Shown: positions 44,453 through 52,818 of the stretch, piece after piece
Layout: every line of letters starts with the position of its first letter
Position numbering within the stretch: position 1 is the first letter of the stretch
Assembly: GCA_014860225.1 (NCBI GenBank)
Contig: JACZKE010000002.1
Span: 1-64,000 of the forward strand
From: Desulfuromonadales bacterium
GTDB taxonomy: Bacteria > Desulfobacterota > Desulfuromonadia > Desulfuromonadales > BM103
Direction: 5' to 3'
Length of the DNA stretch: 64,000 nt
Notes under the pieces: model-generated
Told to the model about the DNA's origin: nothing
The model's input: the letters and a program-made list of their open reading frames with translations, nothing else
Databases searched by the model: none
Position numbers and translations under genes: made by a program

Positions 44453-45052
44453 ATGTCATATCAATATGAGCAGTTTGACACAGCACTACGGTTACTTAAT
44501 GGCCGCTTGGCCATAGCTGACTCCCCAAATTTCAACCTGGTGGTTTGCGGTGGAACAGCTTTGGTCGCAACCGAGTTGGTCATGCGAGCCACTAGAGACG
44601 TAGACATCGTGGCGATGGCGGATGACGAAGGCTGCCTGATTGACCCAGCACCACTTCCAGGTGCATTGGTGACAGCGGCCCTTGAGGTAGCGGAGGATCT
44701 GGGGCTTCCGGTGGACTGGTTGAATAATGGACCCAGTAGCGGTGAAGGAGGAATTTACCGCCTTGGCCTTCCTCAGGGGTTTGCTGGTCGCTTGACCTGG
44801 AAGAGGTTCGGAGAAAAGTTGTCAGTTGCCTTCATCGATCGTATTGATCAGATTTACTTTAAACTCTATGCCGCCGTTGATCAGTTCGGCAGTTATCATG
44901 CAACAGATCTCCAGGAGTTGAATCCCACGGATGATGAGCTGCTAAAGGCCATTGCCTGGTCAAGAACGCATGATCCATCAGAGGGTTACATGGAAAGTAT
45001 CAAAATGTTTTTTAGAGAGTTTGGCTATGAGCATCTCGTTGACCGAATTTAA
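44453..45052 (+). CDS. Nucleotidyltransferase-fold protein (AbiEii/DUF6036-like)
   Basis: 199 residues, ATG behind GGAGA. The NTase signature is CGGTALVAT (Gly33-Gly34) followed by TRDVDIV (Asp49, Asp51), then a helical tail. Such proteins occur as toxins or as partners in abortive-infection and toxin-antitoxin loci, adding nucleotides to tRNA or proteins. The next gene overlaps by 26 bp and encodes a putative regulator, so the two form a unit with its own operator. Confidence 0.75.
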   Translation: MSYQYEQFDTALRLLNGRLAIADSPNFNLVVCGGTALVATELVMRATRDVDIVAMADDEGCLIDPAPLPGALVTAALEVAEDLGLPVDWLNNGPSSGEGGIYRLGLPQGFAGRLTWKRFGEKLSVAFIDRIDQIYFKLYAAVDQFGSYHATDLQELNPTDDELLKAIAWSRTHDPSEGYMESIKMFFREFGYEHLVDRI

Positions 45053-46043
45053 AAAGAAAATCCTTGAAAGCCTACTCGATCTATTGTGGCGACAATGGTC
45101 TGCAATTGGTGTTTCCGGTTACAGCACGTCAGAAGAGTCGAAGGTGATTGACCCAGAGGCTCTCTTGTTGCTGACCTTGACGGTTGCTCGGCACGATGCT
45201 CGTTTATTTGATGAAGTGCTGGATTGGCTGGGTGTCAACGGAGACTTTTTGAATGTTCAGCGCCTGCAGAACCTGGTGAAACAATTTGATTTCCAGGCCA
45301 AGGTGGAGCTTAGCGCCATTGCAGAGATGCTTGGCCAAAAATCCTCTGTAGCGCTCAAATGGAAAAAACTGGCGACAAAATACTTCCAGGAAAAGGAATC
45401 AGCTCTATTCTATATGAAAGATGGGCGTCAGATGCCGTCACCAGAAGAATGCGACGGAATCTTTCGTCATCATGGACTGCTGCGCCCAGTGATTCAGAAA
45501 CGAGGGCTTTCTCAAGCTTTTCCCAAAGAAGGAATGCCCGCTTTGCTTTTGCGGCTGCGAGCTCTGTTTGGAGTGAATCTCAGATGTGAAATTCTATGCC
45601 TACTCGGGTCGGTTGATGAAATTCACCCTTCTCTGATTGCCAAATTAATTGGCCAAAGCCCGCGCTCAACGCAGAATATTCTGGCTGAAATGGCTCGCTC
45701 AGGTGTCGTACAGGTTCGAACCAGCGCTCGCGAAAAAATTTACGCCCTTGCCCCAGAAGCCCTGGATAAACTATTGCGGCCGGAAGGCTGGACACCATGG
45801 GTGAATTCTGTTCCATTATTTCGGGCTCTCGAGATTCTTTGGCTTGGCGTGACCAATCCCAAGTTACAATCGCTCGATCCGTTGATGCTGGCCTCGGAAT
45901 GGCGGAGGATAACGAAGCAGATCAGGCCGTTACTCGGGGACGCCGGAAGGGGGCAGCCTTTACGGGAAGATTTTTCGTTTGCAGGTGAAAAATATTACGA
46001 GATTTTCATAGATGACATTAGCCAGGTTTTGGCCAAGCTATAA
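45027..46043 (+). CDS. Winged-helix regulator paired with the nucleotidyltransferase
   Basis: 338 residues from ATG 45027. The centre (about 185-250) is a MarR/ArsR-like winged helix: LRCEILCLLGSVDEIHPSLI, then SPRSTQNILAEMARSGVVQV as the recognition helix, and EKIYALAPEAL as the wing. The flanking helical regions are unassigned. Probably represses its own operon through the TAGTTCG palindrome, acting as the antitoxin-like half. Confidence 0.7.
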   Translation: MSISLTEFKKKILESLLDLLWRQWSAIGVSGYSTSEESKVIDPEALLLLTLTVARHDARLFDEVLDWLGVNGDFLNVQRLQNLVKQFDFQAKVELSAIAEMLGQKSSVALKWKKLATKYFQEKESALFYMKDGRQMPSPEECDGIFRHHGLLRPVIQKRGLSQAFPKEGMPALLLRLRALFGVNLRCEILCLLGSVDEIHPSLIAKLIGQSPRSTQNILAEMARSGVVQVRTSAREKIYALAPEALDKLLRPEGWTPWVNSVPLFRALEILWLGVTNPKLQSLDPLMLASEWRRITKQIRPLLGDAGRGQPLREDFSFAGEKYYEIFIDDISQVLAKL

Positions 46044-46284
46044 CTTGATGCTTATTTTGAGGCTCGTCCACCATGTCAGGTGCCGCCGCAGGCAGGGACC
46101 TAGATTGCGGGATTTGTTGGAATGGCTATCAGGCTATCCACCTAGACCCCAAAATCAATGAAGAACATAATCTAGAACGCCACCAATGTTTTGACCTTCC
46201 TTGAAGACTGGGGTAGATTGGCGATGTTAAATTTTTATTGATCTACGAGAAAATTTGTTGCTAAGGGGGGCATCAGTTAAGGAG

Positions 46285-46312
46285 GCCATCCGATCGCAGG
46301 GTGGCTTTTTTT
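46285..46312 (+). terminator. Rho-independent terminator
   Basis: GCCATCC/GGGTGGC stem (46285-46305, one wobble) with a 7-base loop followed by seven T. It lies in the 355-bp gap 46044-46398, which holds no gene that I can support, and ends the NTase operon before the next defence genes. Confidence 0.85.
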
Positions 46313-46398
46313 CGTAACTATTCCCCCGTCCCTGAAGTCGATGCCCTGGCGGGCTCAGCTTAACGGCCCGTCCCGTCATGCACTAGCACGGAGCCAGC

Positions 46399-47124
46399 AT
46401 GAGTGATATTTACGCGAACGCCGTTGACTCACTTCGAATAGGCATTGAACATTTCTTGAAGGTGCCGGGCTACTCTAGCCGCAAACACGCAATTCTTACC
46501 CTTTTTCACTCGATCGAACTCTTTTTGAAAGAGCAACTCCATCGCACAAACCCCATCCTGATCTACCGGAATCTTGATACGAAGATTACCGATGACTCAA
46601 TTACGGTTGGGATCAAGGAGGCTCTAACCCGGTTGGAGAACCTTGGATCGGGATTGTCCAAGGAACCCCAAGAAGTCATCGAGCGAATTCAGAAAAGACG
46701 AAATCGCATCGAGCACCACCGCTACGATCACATGGAAGAGGACGAAAAGATCATTTCTGAATCGCTCGCCTTCATCCTATTTTTCGTAGATGGCGTCCTC
46801 AAAGGAAAACTTGAGGATGATGTACCTGCAGATACTCTCAGAGAAATTCAAAGGCTAGTGTACGACCGCCAAGACCTCTCCTGGATCGCAATGCATCGAG
46901 TTGAACAATGGATGCTTGAAATTTGGCCAGAATGGAACAACGAGGAATCGGACACCCCGGAAGAATTCAGTGGGACGCTGGACTGCCCAATCTGCCGCGA
47001 ATCATATTTGGTCCTTGGCTATCACGACAAACCATTCTGTTTCCATTGCAACACCTCCGTTGCTGCTGCCGAATGCGAAGACTGCGGTCGCACTTATCTC
47101 ATAAGCAAAGGCTGCTGTTCATGA
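46399..47124 (+). CDS. HEPN-like protein with C-terminal zinc ribbon
   Basis: 241 residues. The first 140 are helical, with RRNRIEHH (about 104-111) matching the Rx4-6H motif of HEPN ribonucleases. The last 50 carry CPIC ... CFHC ... CEDC, a double zinc ribbon that could recognise nucleic acid or protein. No membrane segment. Sits among Abi and TIR genes, so an RNA-cleaving defence protein is likely, but no named family is certain. Confidence 0.65.
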   Translation: MSDIYANAVDSLRIGIEHFLKVPGYSSRKHAILTLFHSIELFLKEQLHRTNPILIYRNLDTKITDDSITVGIKEALTRLENLGSGLSKEPQEVIERIQKRRNRIEHHRYDHMEEDEKIISESLAFILFFVDGVLKGKLEDDVPADTLREIQRLVYDRQDLSWIAMHRVEQWMLEIWPEWNNEESDTPEEFSGTLDCPICRESYLVLGYHDKPFCFHCNTSVAAAECEDCGRTYLISKGCCS

Positions 47125-47205
47125 ACCAAACGCATAACCTTGCAGTTGAGCTGACCTGCGCAAAATGCCGCGCAGGCCGCTCACTTTCAAGATAGTTGCA
47201 AAAAT

Positions 47206-48030
47206 ATGAAAATTACAGAACGAACAATTAGTGCAATAGGAAAAATAGCTACTGGCGATGAGCATCTTTCCACGTATCGTAGCGGCCCACAACTAGTTCG
47301 GCTTTTCAACGAATTCGGAACCAATGACATATATGGCCAAGGTTTTCCATCCCGTTGGCAATATGCAGAAGACAAAATTCGCTCCCTGAATGGCACTGAT
47401 GCAATCGGCGCCCTGTTGTGCCAAATACTCGATCCAAGAGAATTCATGGACACCGAGTTCAGCATGAGTGAGGCCGTACAATACGTCAATGCGAGATTTA
47501 AATACGATGGCTATGAGGTAGTTATTGATAATGGTTTAGCCAAAATTCGAGATCTGGCTGGCATTGCTGTAACCTGCGAGCATCCCTTTCAAGGCTCTAA
47601 AAAGGAAGGGCACCTTTTCATTGATGAACAAATCAAAAAGGCAGAGACAAAAATCAAAGAAGGTGACTATGACGGTGCAATAACAAATGCAAGGTCATTG
47701 CTCGAGGCCGTGTTGACTGAACTCGAAAAAACACTCGATAAAAATGCACCACCATACGATGGTGATCTGACCAAACTATATAAACGGGTACAAAAACTTT
47801 TGAATTTAGAACCAGGCCGACCTGATATTGAAGGCCCATTAAAACAGGTACTTTCAGGCTTGAGCAGTATCGTGAATGGCATGGCTGGCTTAAGCAATAA
47901 AATGGGTGACAGGCATGTCCGGTCTTATAAGCCCAATAAACACCATGCTTCACTTGTAGTAAACACAGCGAAAACATTAGCTAACTTTCTCTTTGAAACA
48001 CATCAGTATCAGAAAGGAAAAAGCAGCTAA
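47206..48030 (+). CDS. Abortive infection protein (AbiJ/Abi_C-like)
   Basis: 274 residues. The C-terminal part (about 145-268) has the Abi_C pattern: a helix pair around ARSLLEAVLTELEKTL, LYKRVQKLLNLEP, then MGDRHVRSYKPNKHHA and TLANFLFETH, a HEPN-type fold with the RxxxxxH residues. The N-terminal part (about 1-130) resembles AbiJ N-terminal domains. The ribosome site is weak. Acts, by analogy, by RNA cleavage when phage infects. Confidence 0.75.
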   Translation: MKITERTISAIGKIATGDEHLSTYRSGPQLVRLFNEFGTNDIYGQGFPSRWQYAEDKIRSLNGTDAIGALLCQILDPREFMDTEFSMSEAVQYVNARFKYDGYEVVIDNGLAKIRDLAGIAVTCEHPFQGSKKEGHLFIDEQIKKAETKIKEGDYDGAITNARSLLEAVLTELEKTLDKNAPPYDGDLTKLYKRVQKLLNLEPGRPDIEGPLKQVLSGLSSIVNGMAGLSNKMGDRHVRSYKPNKHHASLVVNTAKTLANFLFETHQYQKGKSS

Positions 48031-48163
48031 CAGTAGATCAAGCGGATGGAATGGGGCTGGGTCCTTCCCGAAAACAAAACCAAATTGCGGCAAGTCAAGC
48101 TTGCGTCGCCACCGCTTGTCGTGAACCGTTAACACTTCACTTTCAAATAGGGAGATAAGGGAC

Positions 48164-48877
48164 ATGGCTAGATGCACAGCACCAGTACTCGGCCATCGCA
48201 CAGCGAGCGCCGCAGCCAACTGCCCTGCGTGCGGTGAACGTTATGGAAGAAGCTATGGGGGGTACAGCAGCTACGGGTCGTATTCACCCTCGTCATACTC
48301 CCCGACGCGAAGCAGTGGGAGTAGTGGGAGTAGTGGGAGTAGCGGCGGGCCAAGCCGCGGCACAAAGCCGCGCTGGTCTGGAGCCGGTTCGTCCGTGTGG
48401 TACACGCCTGAAGAAGTGCGAGCGCTCACACCTTTACGCAACAGCGTCGAGGAGTTGACAAAGAAGCCTGACCTTCGGGATGTATTCCTATGCCATGCCT
48501 GGGACGACCGGTGGGGGGCAGCTAAGGAGCTTCACGATCTACTGGAGTCATGTGGTGTGCGGGTCTGGTTTAGCGAGAAAGACGTTGGCCTTGGTGTGCC
48601 GTTACTCCGTGCAATTGATAAGGGCCTGGCAAACTCGAAAGTAGGAATCGTGCTGGTGACCCCTGCGCTGCTACGCCGCTTACCTGCAGAGGGCATCGCT
48701 GACAAAGAGCTGTCGGCACTTCTCGCGCGCGAGCGGCTCGTCCCAGTCGTGCACGGGACGACGTATGAAGCTCTCCGCGAAGTTAGCCCCCTTCTTGCTT
48801 CGCGAAGTGGCCTGAGTACTGCAGAAGATCCAATGGCAGACGTCGCAGCCAAGCTCGCAGAGCTGGTTGCGCTATAA
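48164..48877 (+). CDS. TIR domain protein with zinc-finger-like N-terminus
   Basis: 237 residues. A CPAC pair near the start (one visible CxxC) and a low-complexity Ser/Gly/Tyr linker (about 30-66) precede a TIR domain (about 102-235): DVFLCHAWDDR, VRVWFSEKDVGLG and DKELSAL with the probable catalytic Glu near 182. The linker is coded by 9-bp tandem repeats. TIR enzymes make NAD-derived signals or deplete NAD. No ThsA-like sensor gene is adjacent, so the partner is unknown. Confidence 0.8.
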   Translation: MARCTAPVLGHRTASAAANCPACGERYGRSYGGYSSYGSYSPSSYSPTRSSGSSGSSGSSGGPSRGTKPRWSGAGSSVWYTPEEVRALTPLRNSVEELTKKPDLRDVFLCHAWDDRWGAAKELHDLLESCGVRVWFSEKDVGLGVPLLRAIDKGLANSKVGIVLVTPALLRRLPAEGIADKELSALLARERLVPVVHGTTYEALREVSPLLASRSGLSTAEDPMADVAAKLAELVAL

Positions 48878-49198
48878 CTGAGTCAACCGTACTTAGTTAA
48901 CCCCCGCCTTCAGCACGGCTTAGGGGCCACGCCGTTTTGGATCTAGGAAAACTATTCCAAATCACGACCTATAGAACACGAACACTGTTAGCCTAGCGAT
49001 CCTGGTGAGGTGTTCGTGTAATGCAGGAAGATTGTTAATGGGGTACTGGCAACCGATTTGGCATTAAAAATCAATGCGGGATAATATTTAAGGCGGTCCT
49101 AAAGTGAATCTAGCCAGCAGAATGACTCAACTTTGTCTACGGAACCTGAGTCGGTTCGTGATGCAGCGGTCTGCACCTTGTCTGTTGGTTGAAGCCGA
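48878..49198. other. Gap with a perfect inverted repeat
   Basis: No gene seen. ACACGAACAC (48976-48985) and GTGTTCGTGT (49010-49019) are exact inverted repeats with a 24-base loop, either an operator for the next gene or a transcript hairpin. Confidence 0.5.
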
Positions 49199-50122
49199 AT
49201 GAACGACACATGGAAAATGCAACGCGATATCTTGAATAGTATCCCAGAATTTGAACGTCTGAGGATCCAGGAAGAAAATGCGAAGGAAGCTGAGGCACTC
49301 TACAAAGAGTTTACGGCAGCCTTTAGCAAGGAAATGTGTGATTCATGTGGCAAGCCGATCAACACTTTCTCAAAAGAGAGTCCATGCTTTCACTGGCTCT
49401 TAAGACCTGGGAAGGCGAAAAAAGAGCACATTGAAAAAGTCCTAAGGGAAAAAGGTTACTTTAGATGTGCTGCATATATAAAATGGGTCTCCAATTTTGA
49501 AAGCCACTTCAAATATATTAACAATTTGTCCGAAGAGGGAAATTTAGAAGCACTATTCCATTGGTCAGCGAAGTACAAGCATATCAAGTGGACGTTTTGG
49601 TGTACCAGAAATGATTACGCAGGGCACAATAATCAACCACCACATTTTCATTTCGAAATGCGCCTCGATAAGATGCCATTTATAAAATTCAATGATTTTC
49701 ATATTCCTTTTTCAGAAGAAGATTTGTTTAATATCCGCTCTCATGAAGATCCAGAATCGCCAGTTAAGCAAACATTCGGATTTTATGGTGCAGGACTAGA
49801 GGAGGCTTTTTCTCTTGATACAGAAAAACTTTTAAATGGGCTAACGACGACAGAAAATCAGGAAGAGGCAGTTTATCATGTACATACTGTTCTTCATTCA
49901 GAAGAAGGAATACCTGTTGAAGTGATAAACAAAGCTATGGCTGCAGCGAAAAAAAAGAAGGTCCCAGTGGCAAAGATTCTTCGGGGGCTTGGTTATGATG
50001 CGAAAGTTGTAATTGAGCCGGCTGAGTCCTTAATTACAAAAGAAAGTAGAAGCAACCCGAGACAGAAAAAATTATCTAGCAGTTCTGTGGATGCCGAACT
50101 GGACCCTCCCTTTGTAAAGTAG
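49199..50122 (+). CDS. Hypothetical cargo protein with zinc-binding motifs
   Basis: 307 residues, no family recognised, and clearly richer in A/T than the genes to either side, suggesting separate acquisition. Visible features: CDSCGKPI (about 46-53) with a later C/H pair, PPHFHFEMRLDKMPF (about 150-165) with an HxH that could bind metal, and a Lys-rich C-terminal region (about 250-290). Last gene of the defence-rich block. Confidence 0.6.
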   Translation: MNDTWKMQRDILNSIPEFERLRIQEENAKEAEALYKEFTAAFSKEMCDSCGKPINTFSKESPCFHWLLRPGKAKKEHIEKVLREKGYFRCAAYIKWVSNFESHFKYINNLSEEGNLEALFHWSAKYKHIKWTFWCTRNDYAGHNNQPPHFHFEMRLDKMPFIKFNDFHIPFSEEDLFNIRSHEDPESPVKQTFGFYGAGLEEAFSLDTEKLLNGLTTTENQEEAVYHVHTVLHSEEGIPVEVINKAMAAAKKKKVPVAKILRGLGYDAKVVIEPAESLITKESRSNPRQKKLSSSSVDAELDPPFVK

Positions 50123-50340
50123 GCACCTCAACTTAGCGGAGGTGTCTTGAAAAATACCATCTGCAACACAAAACGGCCCAACCTGATTCCAAATGGTTGA
50201 GCCGCCTTACGTGTTGTGCTGTAATGAAGTCTTGCTCCACCTAGAATTTAAGGCACATATCGATTTATCAATAATCTAGCATTTACTTTTGAAAATGGAC
50301 TTCGGGGAACTCAGGTCCATCCGCAAATTTAATGATTCAT

Positions 50341-50379
50341 AAAAATGGGAGGCAACCATTTTGGCCACCTCCCATTTTT
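50341..50379. terminator. Bidirectional terminator
   Basis: AAAAATGGGAGG (50341-50352) and CCTCCCATTTTT (50368-50379) are exact 12-bp inverted repeats, giving a T5 run in both directions. It separates the rightward cargo genes from the leftward maintenance module. In the gap before it (50123-50340), GCAACAC/GTGTTGTGC arms at 50163-50219 form a longer, imperfect hairpin. Confidence 0.9.
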
Positions 50380-50496
50380 CTACCCCATACTCAAAATTTC
50401 CACCTGAGCACTTGGGGCCTTTCTCCGGATCAGCTTCTCAAACTCATCCCAAGAGAGTGTGTACTCACGATTGTTGATTCTGACCTTGACCGACAT
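50380..50496 (-). CDS. Small 38-residue protein
   Basis: Starts at ATG 50496 with AAGGAG 8 bases upstream, stops directly at the bidirectional terminator. Sequence MSVKVRINNREYTLSWDEFE continues into a basic helix and ends ILSMG. Too short for family recognition, but the ribosome site, terminator and structured 5' region (GTAGGGCTTC/GAAGCCCTAT-type stem around 50529-50580) argue for a real gene, last in the module. Confidence 0.6.
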   Translation of the reverse strand: MSVKVRINNREYTLSWDEFEKLIRRKAPSAQVEILSMG

Positions 50497-50634
50497 AGAC
50501 CGTCTCCTTTCCGGTTGAAGTTCGCCCGATAGGGCTTCCTGCAACCCCCGTCAAAATGGACAGGAGCTCCAAGAAGCCCTACCGGGTTACCGGAAGGGAT
50601 GGATCTATGTGATCAGATCAAAGGCGCTTGGAAG

Positions 50635-50979
50635 CTAATAACTCACCTTTTCCATCAGCGCCTCATACTCTTTATCGCTGAGGGCTTCATAAGCCTCCCG
50701 CGAAATGTCGCCTGGCAGACCAGGACGCCAGCGTTGACGCCGCTTTTCCACAACCTGGCCTTCCTGGTCAATCGACTTCACAATTACTTCACCGTCACCA
50801 GCAGAGCCGGAACCAGCGTTAGCAACTGTCGCCGCCGCCCAGATAGGCAGGTGGATGGCAGTACCAATAAGATTAGTCGTTCCCGCCAGCCGGGTGTTTT
50901 CTTCGGCCTTCTTAAGACCGGCTGCAGAGCAGCCGGTCAGGACAGAGAGAGAAAGCAACAAAACAGCTAATTTCCTCAT
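50635..50979 (-). CDS. Small lipoprotein
   Basis: 114 residues. Signal sequence MRKLAVLLLSLSVLTGC gives a lipobox with Cys17. The rest has a Gly/Ala stretch, then a basic segment (KRRQRWRPGLPGD) and an acidic helical tail. Function unknown; entry-exclusion proteins of plasmids are often small lipoproteins of this size. Confidence 0.65.
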   Translation of the reverse strand: MRKLAVLLLSLSVLTGCSAAGLKKAEENTRLAGTTNLIGTAIHLPIWAAATVANAGSGSAGDGEVIVKSIDQEGQVVEKRRQRWRPGLPGDISREAYEALSDKEYEALMEKVSY

Positions 50980-50994
50980 GATGTCTTCCTTTTT

Positions 50995-51489
50995 CTATAA
51001 GATCCCATCGTTAGCGAAGGAGTAATATCCTGTCTCACCAACGATCAAATGATCCAGCACGCGGATTCCGAGAAGTTCACCAGCATCTTTGAGCCGCTTG
51101 GTGATCTCAATATCCTCTCGGCTTGGTGCCGTATCTCCCGAAGGGTGGTTGTGAATGAAGATCACTGCTGCTGCAGATGACAGCAACGCCGCCTTATATA
51201 CCTCGCGAGGGTGAACGATACTCGCATTGAGCGAACCGATTGAAACCGTGTCGTAACAGATGATCCGGTTTTTGGCGTCCAAATGAAGAGCCACAAAATT
51301 CTCCTTGGCCTCCTTTGCCAAATCGCGGAACAACTCGAACACATTCTCAGCGCTGGTGCAGGATGTATTCACCCAGGCAGGTGCGTTCTCCCGAATCACT
51401 TCGTTATTAAAAACCGCTCGGATTGACCTGATGCGGATTTTTTGGGTTTTCGGCTCGGGCTCCAGACCGAAAAGATTCATCGATTCCAT
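50995..51489 (-). CDS. radC: RadC-like JAB-domain protein
   Basis: 164 residues. JAB/MPN metalloprotease fold of the RadC type, with FIHNHPSGDTAPSREDIEIT as the metal site. Plasmid and ICE RadC proteins lack the N-terminal helix-hairpin-helix and have no proven activity. It is in the same position relative to cobS and bet as in SXT-like elements. The start is behind AGGAGA inside a structured leader. Confidence 0.88.
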   Translation of the reverse strand: MESMNLFGLEPEPKTQKIRIRSIRAVFNNEVIRENAPAWVNTSCTSAENVFELFRDLAKEAKENFVALHLDAKNRIICYDTVSIGSLNASIVHPREVYKAALLSSAAAVIFIHNHPSGDTAPSREDIEITKRLKDAGELLGIRVLDHLIVGETGYYSFANDGIL

Positions 51490-51556
51490 ATCCTATTCTC
51501 CTTGTCGGGAACGGACATGGACCCCTTGCGGGGGCTTTGTCTGCCCCCGCTAATGG
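51490..51556 (-). promoter_or_regulatory. Structured leader of the radC gene
   Basis: On the minus strand GCGGGGGC/GCCCCCGC forms a strong hairpin, then CCATGTCC can pair with GGATATGG, a segment that includes the AUG, while TTCC pairs with the Shine-Dalgarno GGAG. A variant of the leader type seen at seven other genes of this module. Confidence 0.55.
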
Positions 51557-51568
51557 GTGATTGAATTG

Positions 51569-51946
51569 TTACTGGTGCAAGCTTGTTTCGTCAGGACTCT
51601 CCAGGAATCCTGAATGCAACCTGATAGCCTTTCCGATGGCATCGACGCAGGAAGTGACTCTATCGTCACCGTCAATTACCGGTGCCCTGTGGCAACCATG
51701 GCCGATCAACCCTTTGATCGCATCTCTCACATCCATACCGGATCGAAGTCCGTAAGACGTAATGATCGTCAGCGCATTGGCGACCAGACTTCCGCAGGTA
51801 CCTGATTTTCCGAACCTGACAAACACCTCCATGAGGTCGCCGGTATCCGGGTTATCATTCAATGTGACGTATATTTTCCCGCAAGGTGATTGCATCTCAA
51901 GGGTTTCTCCCTGAACAGCCTTCGGCCGTTGTCGTTTGGGTGTCAT
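51569..51946 (-). CDS. TSCPD-domain protein
   Basis: 125 residues. It resembles the C-terminal TSCPD domain of B12-dependent ribonucleotide reductase (NrdJ): MQSPCGKIYVTLN, VFVRFGKSGTCGSLVANAL, and the end DRVTSCVDAIGKAI. On its own this domain may deliver reducing power or regulate host ribonucleotide reductase, which would suit an element that synthesises DNA during transfer; that role is inference. Confidence 0.75.
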   Translation of the reverse strand: MTPKRQRPKAVQGETLEMQSPCGKIYVTLNDNPDTGDLMEVFVRFGKSGTCGSLVANALTIITSYGLRSGMDVRDAIKGLIGHGCHRAPVIDGDDRVTSCVDAIGKAIRLHSGFLESPDETSLHQ

Positions 51947-51970
51947 GATTATCCTCCAAGGTCGTGATTG

Positions 51971-52729
51971 TCAGGACAGCGCCTCGCAAACAGCCTTCAG
52001 TCCAATGGCAGTTTGGGTAACACTGTCGAGATAGGCCCAGGCTTTTGAATCGCTCCCGTCACTTTGTGGAACGTTGACCAGGTCCTCGTCCGGGGTGGAT
52101 TCGGTGTCATAGTCAATGACCATGACCTTCCAATCGGCCATTAACTCCGGCTGATCGGAAACGATTGCCTGGACGATACCTCCCTGGAGTATGATTCCCA
52201 AGTAGGGAGCAGGCCGATTCAAAATCCTTTGCACTTCGCTTAACGCCACCTTCTGGATCTCCGGTTCCTTCATGGAACCAATAACCAGAGAGGCTTCAAT
52301 TGTTCGCAAAACCGAAAGAGGGGTTTGCGGCATGTGATGTCGATTTGTGAGGTCATTGGATTCAACGGGGCCAAGGGGAACGGTGTCGGTTTCCCACCGA
52401 ACATTGGTGTGTTTGACGTAGCCACTCCAATAATAATCATCGGTCGTGACATTCAACGTCACGCACTCCACCCGGCAGGCATTTTCTTCATCCTCGTCTT
52501 CCGGTGTCCGGTACGCTATCGGCCCATCGTTCTCCTCAGCGTCATAGTCCCGAAGGAAGAAGTCCGGAGAGCCATTGAACTCGGAGACTTTGTAAGCTCC
52601 AAGAACTTTTGCCGCTGCCGCCAGTTGACGAATGCGGGCATCAAGCGTCGAGGTGATCTCCACCACGGCAACTTCAGGCCCGTGATCGAACTCGGAACCG
52701 ATATGAACCTCCAATATTTTCTTAGTCAT
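51971..52729 (-). CDS. Hypothetical protein of the maintenance module
   Basis: 252 residues, acidic, no membrane segment and no family recognised. The N-terminal half contains an Asp/Glu-rich loop (PEDEDEENACR); the C-terminal half looks alpha/beta. It has the structured leader of the module and lies between the CobT-like and TSCPD genes. Confidence 0.6.
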   Translation of the reverse strand: MTKKILEVHIGSEFDHGPEVAVVEITSTLDARIRQLAAAAKVLGAYKVSEFNGSPDFFLRDYDAEENDGPIAYRTPEDEDEENACRVECVTLNVTTDDYYWSGYVKHTNVRWETDTVPLGPVESNDLTNRHHMPQTPLSVLRTIEASLVIGSMKEPEIQKVALSEVQRILNRPAPYLGIILQGGIVQAIVSDQPELMADWKVMVIDYDTESTPDEDLVNVPQSDGSDSKAWAYLDSVTQTAIGLKAVCEALS

Positions 52730-52796
52730 GATCTTCTCCTGTCATTGGGGACCGGGAGAAGTCCCCCGGGAGGGGAATATTTCCCCCCGTCCGGGT
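52730..52796 (-). promoter_or_regulatory. SD-sequestering leader, copy 1
   Basis: Minus-strand order: hairpin GGGGAA/TTCCCC (52772-52786), then CTTCTCC (52755-52761), then the ribosome site GGAGAAG (52733-52739). The last two pair over 7 bp and would hide the ribosome site of the gene starting at 52729. Confidence 0.65.
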
Positions 52797-52818
52797 TGGT
52801 TGTTCTGTTGGTTTTTGC

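Noticed and set aside
48301-48360. 9-bp tandem repeats as a regulatory array
   Set aside because: They encode the Ser/Gly linker of the TIR protein in frame and need no other explanation.
46044-50220. Integron cassettes between the small defence genes
   Set aside because: Short gaps with hairpins suggested attC sites, but no pair of RYYYAAC and GTTRRRY cores at proper distance was found and there is no integron-type integrase; the tyrosine recombinase lacks a visible extra integron domain.
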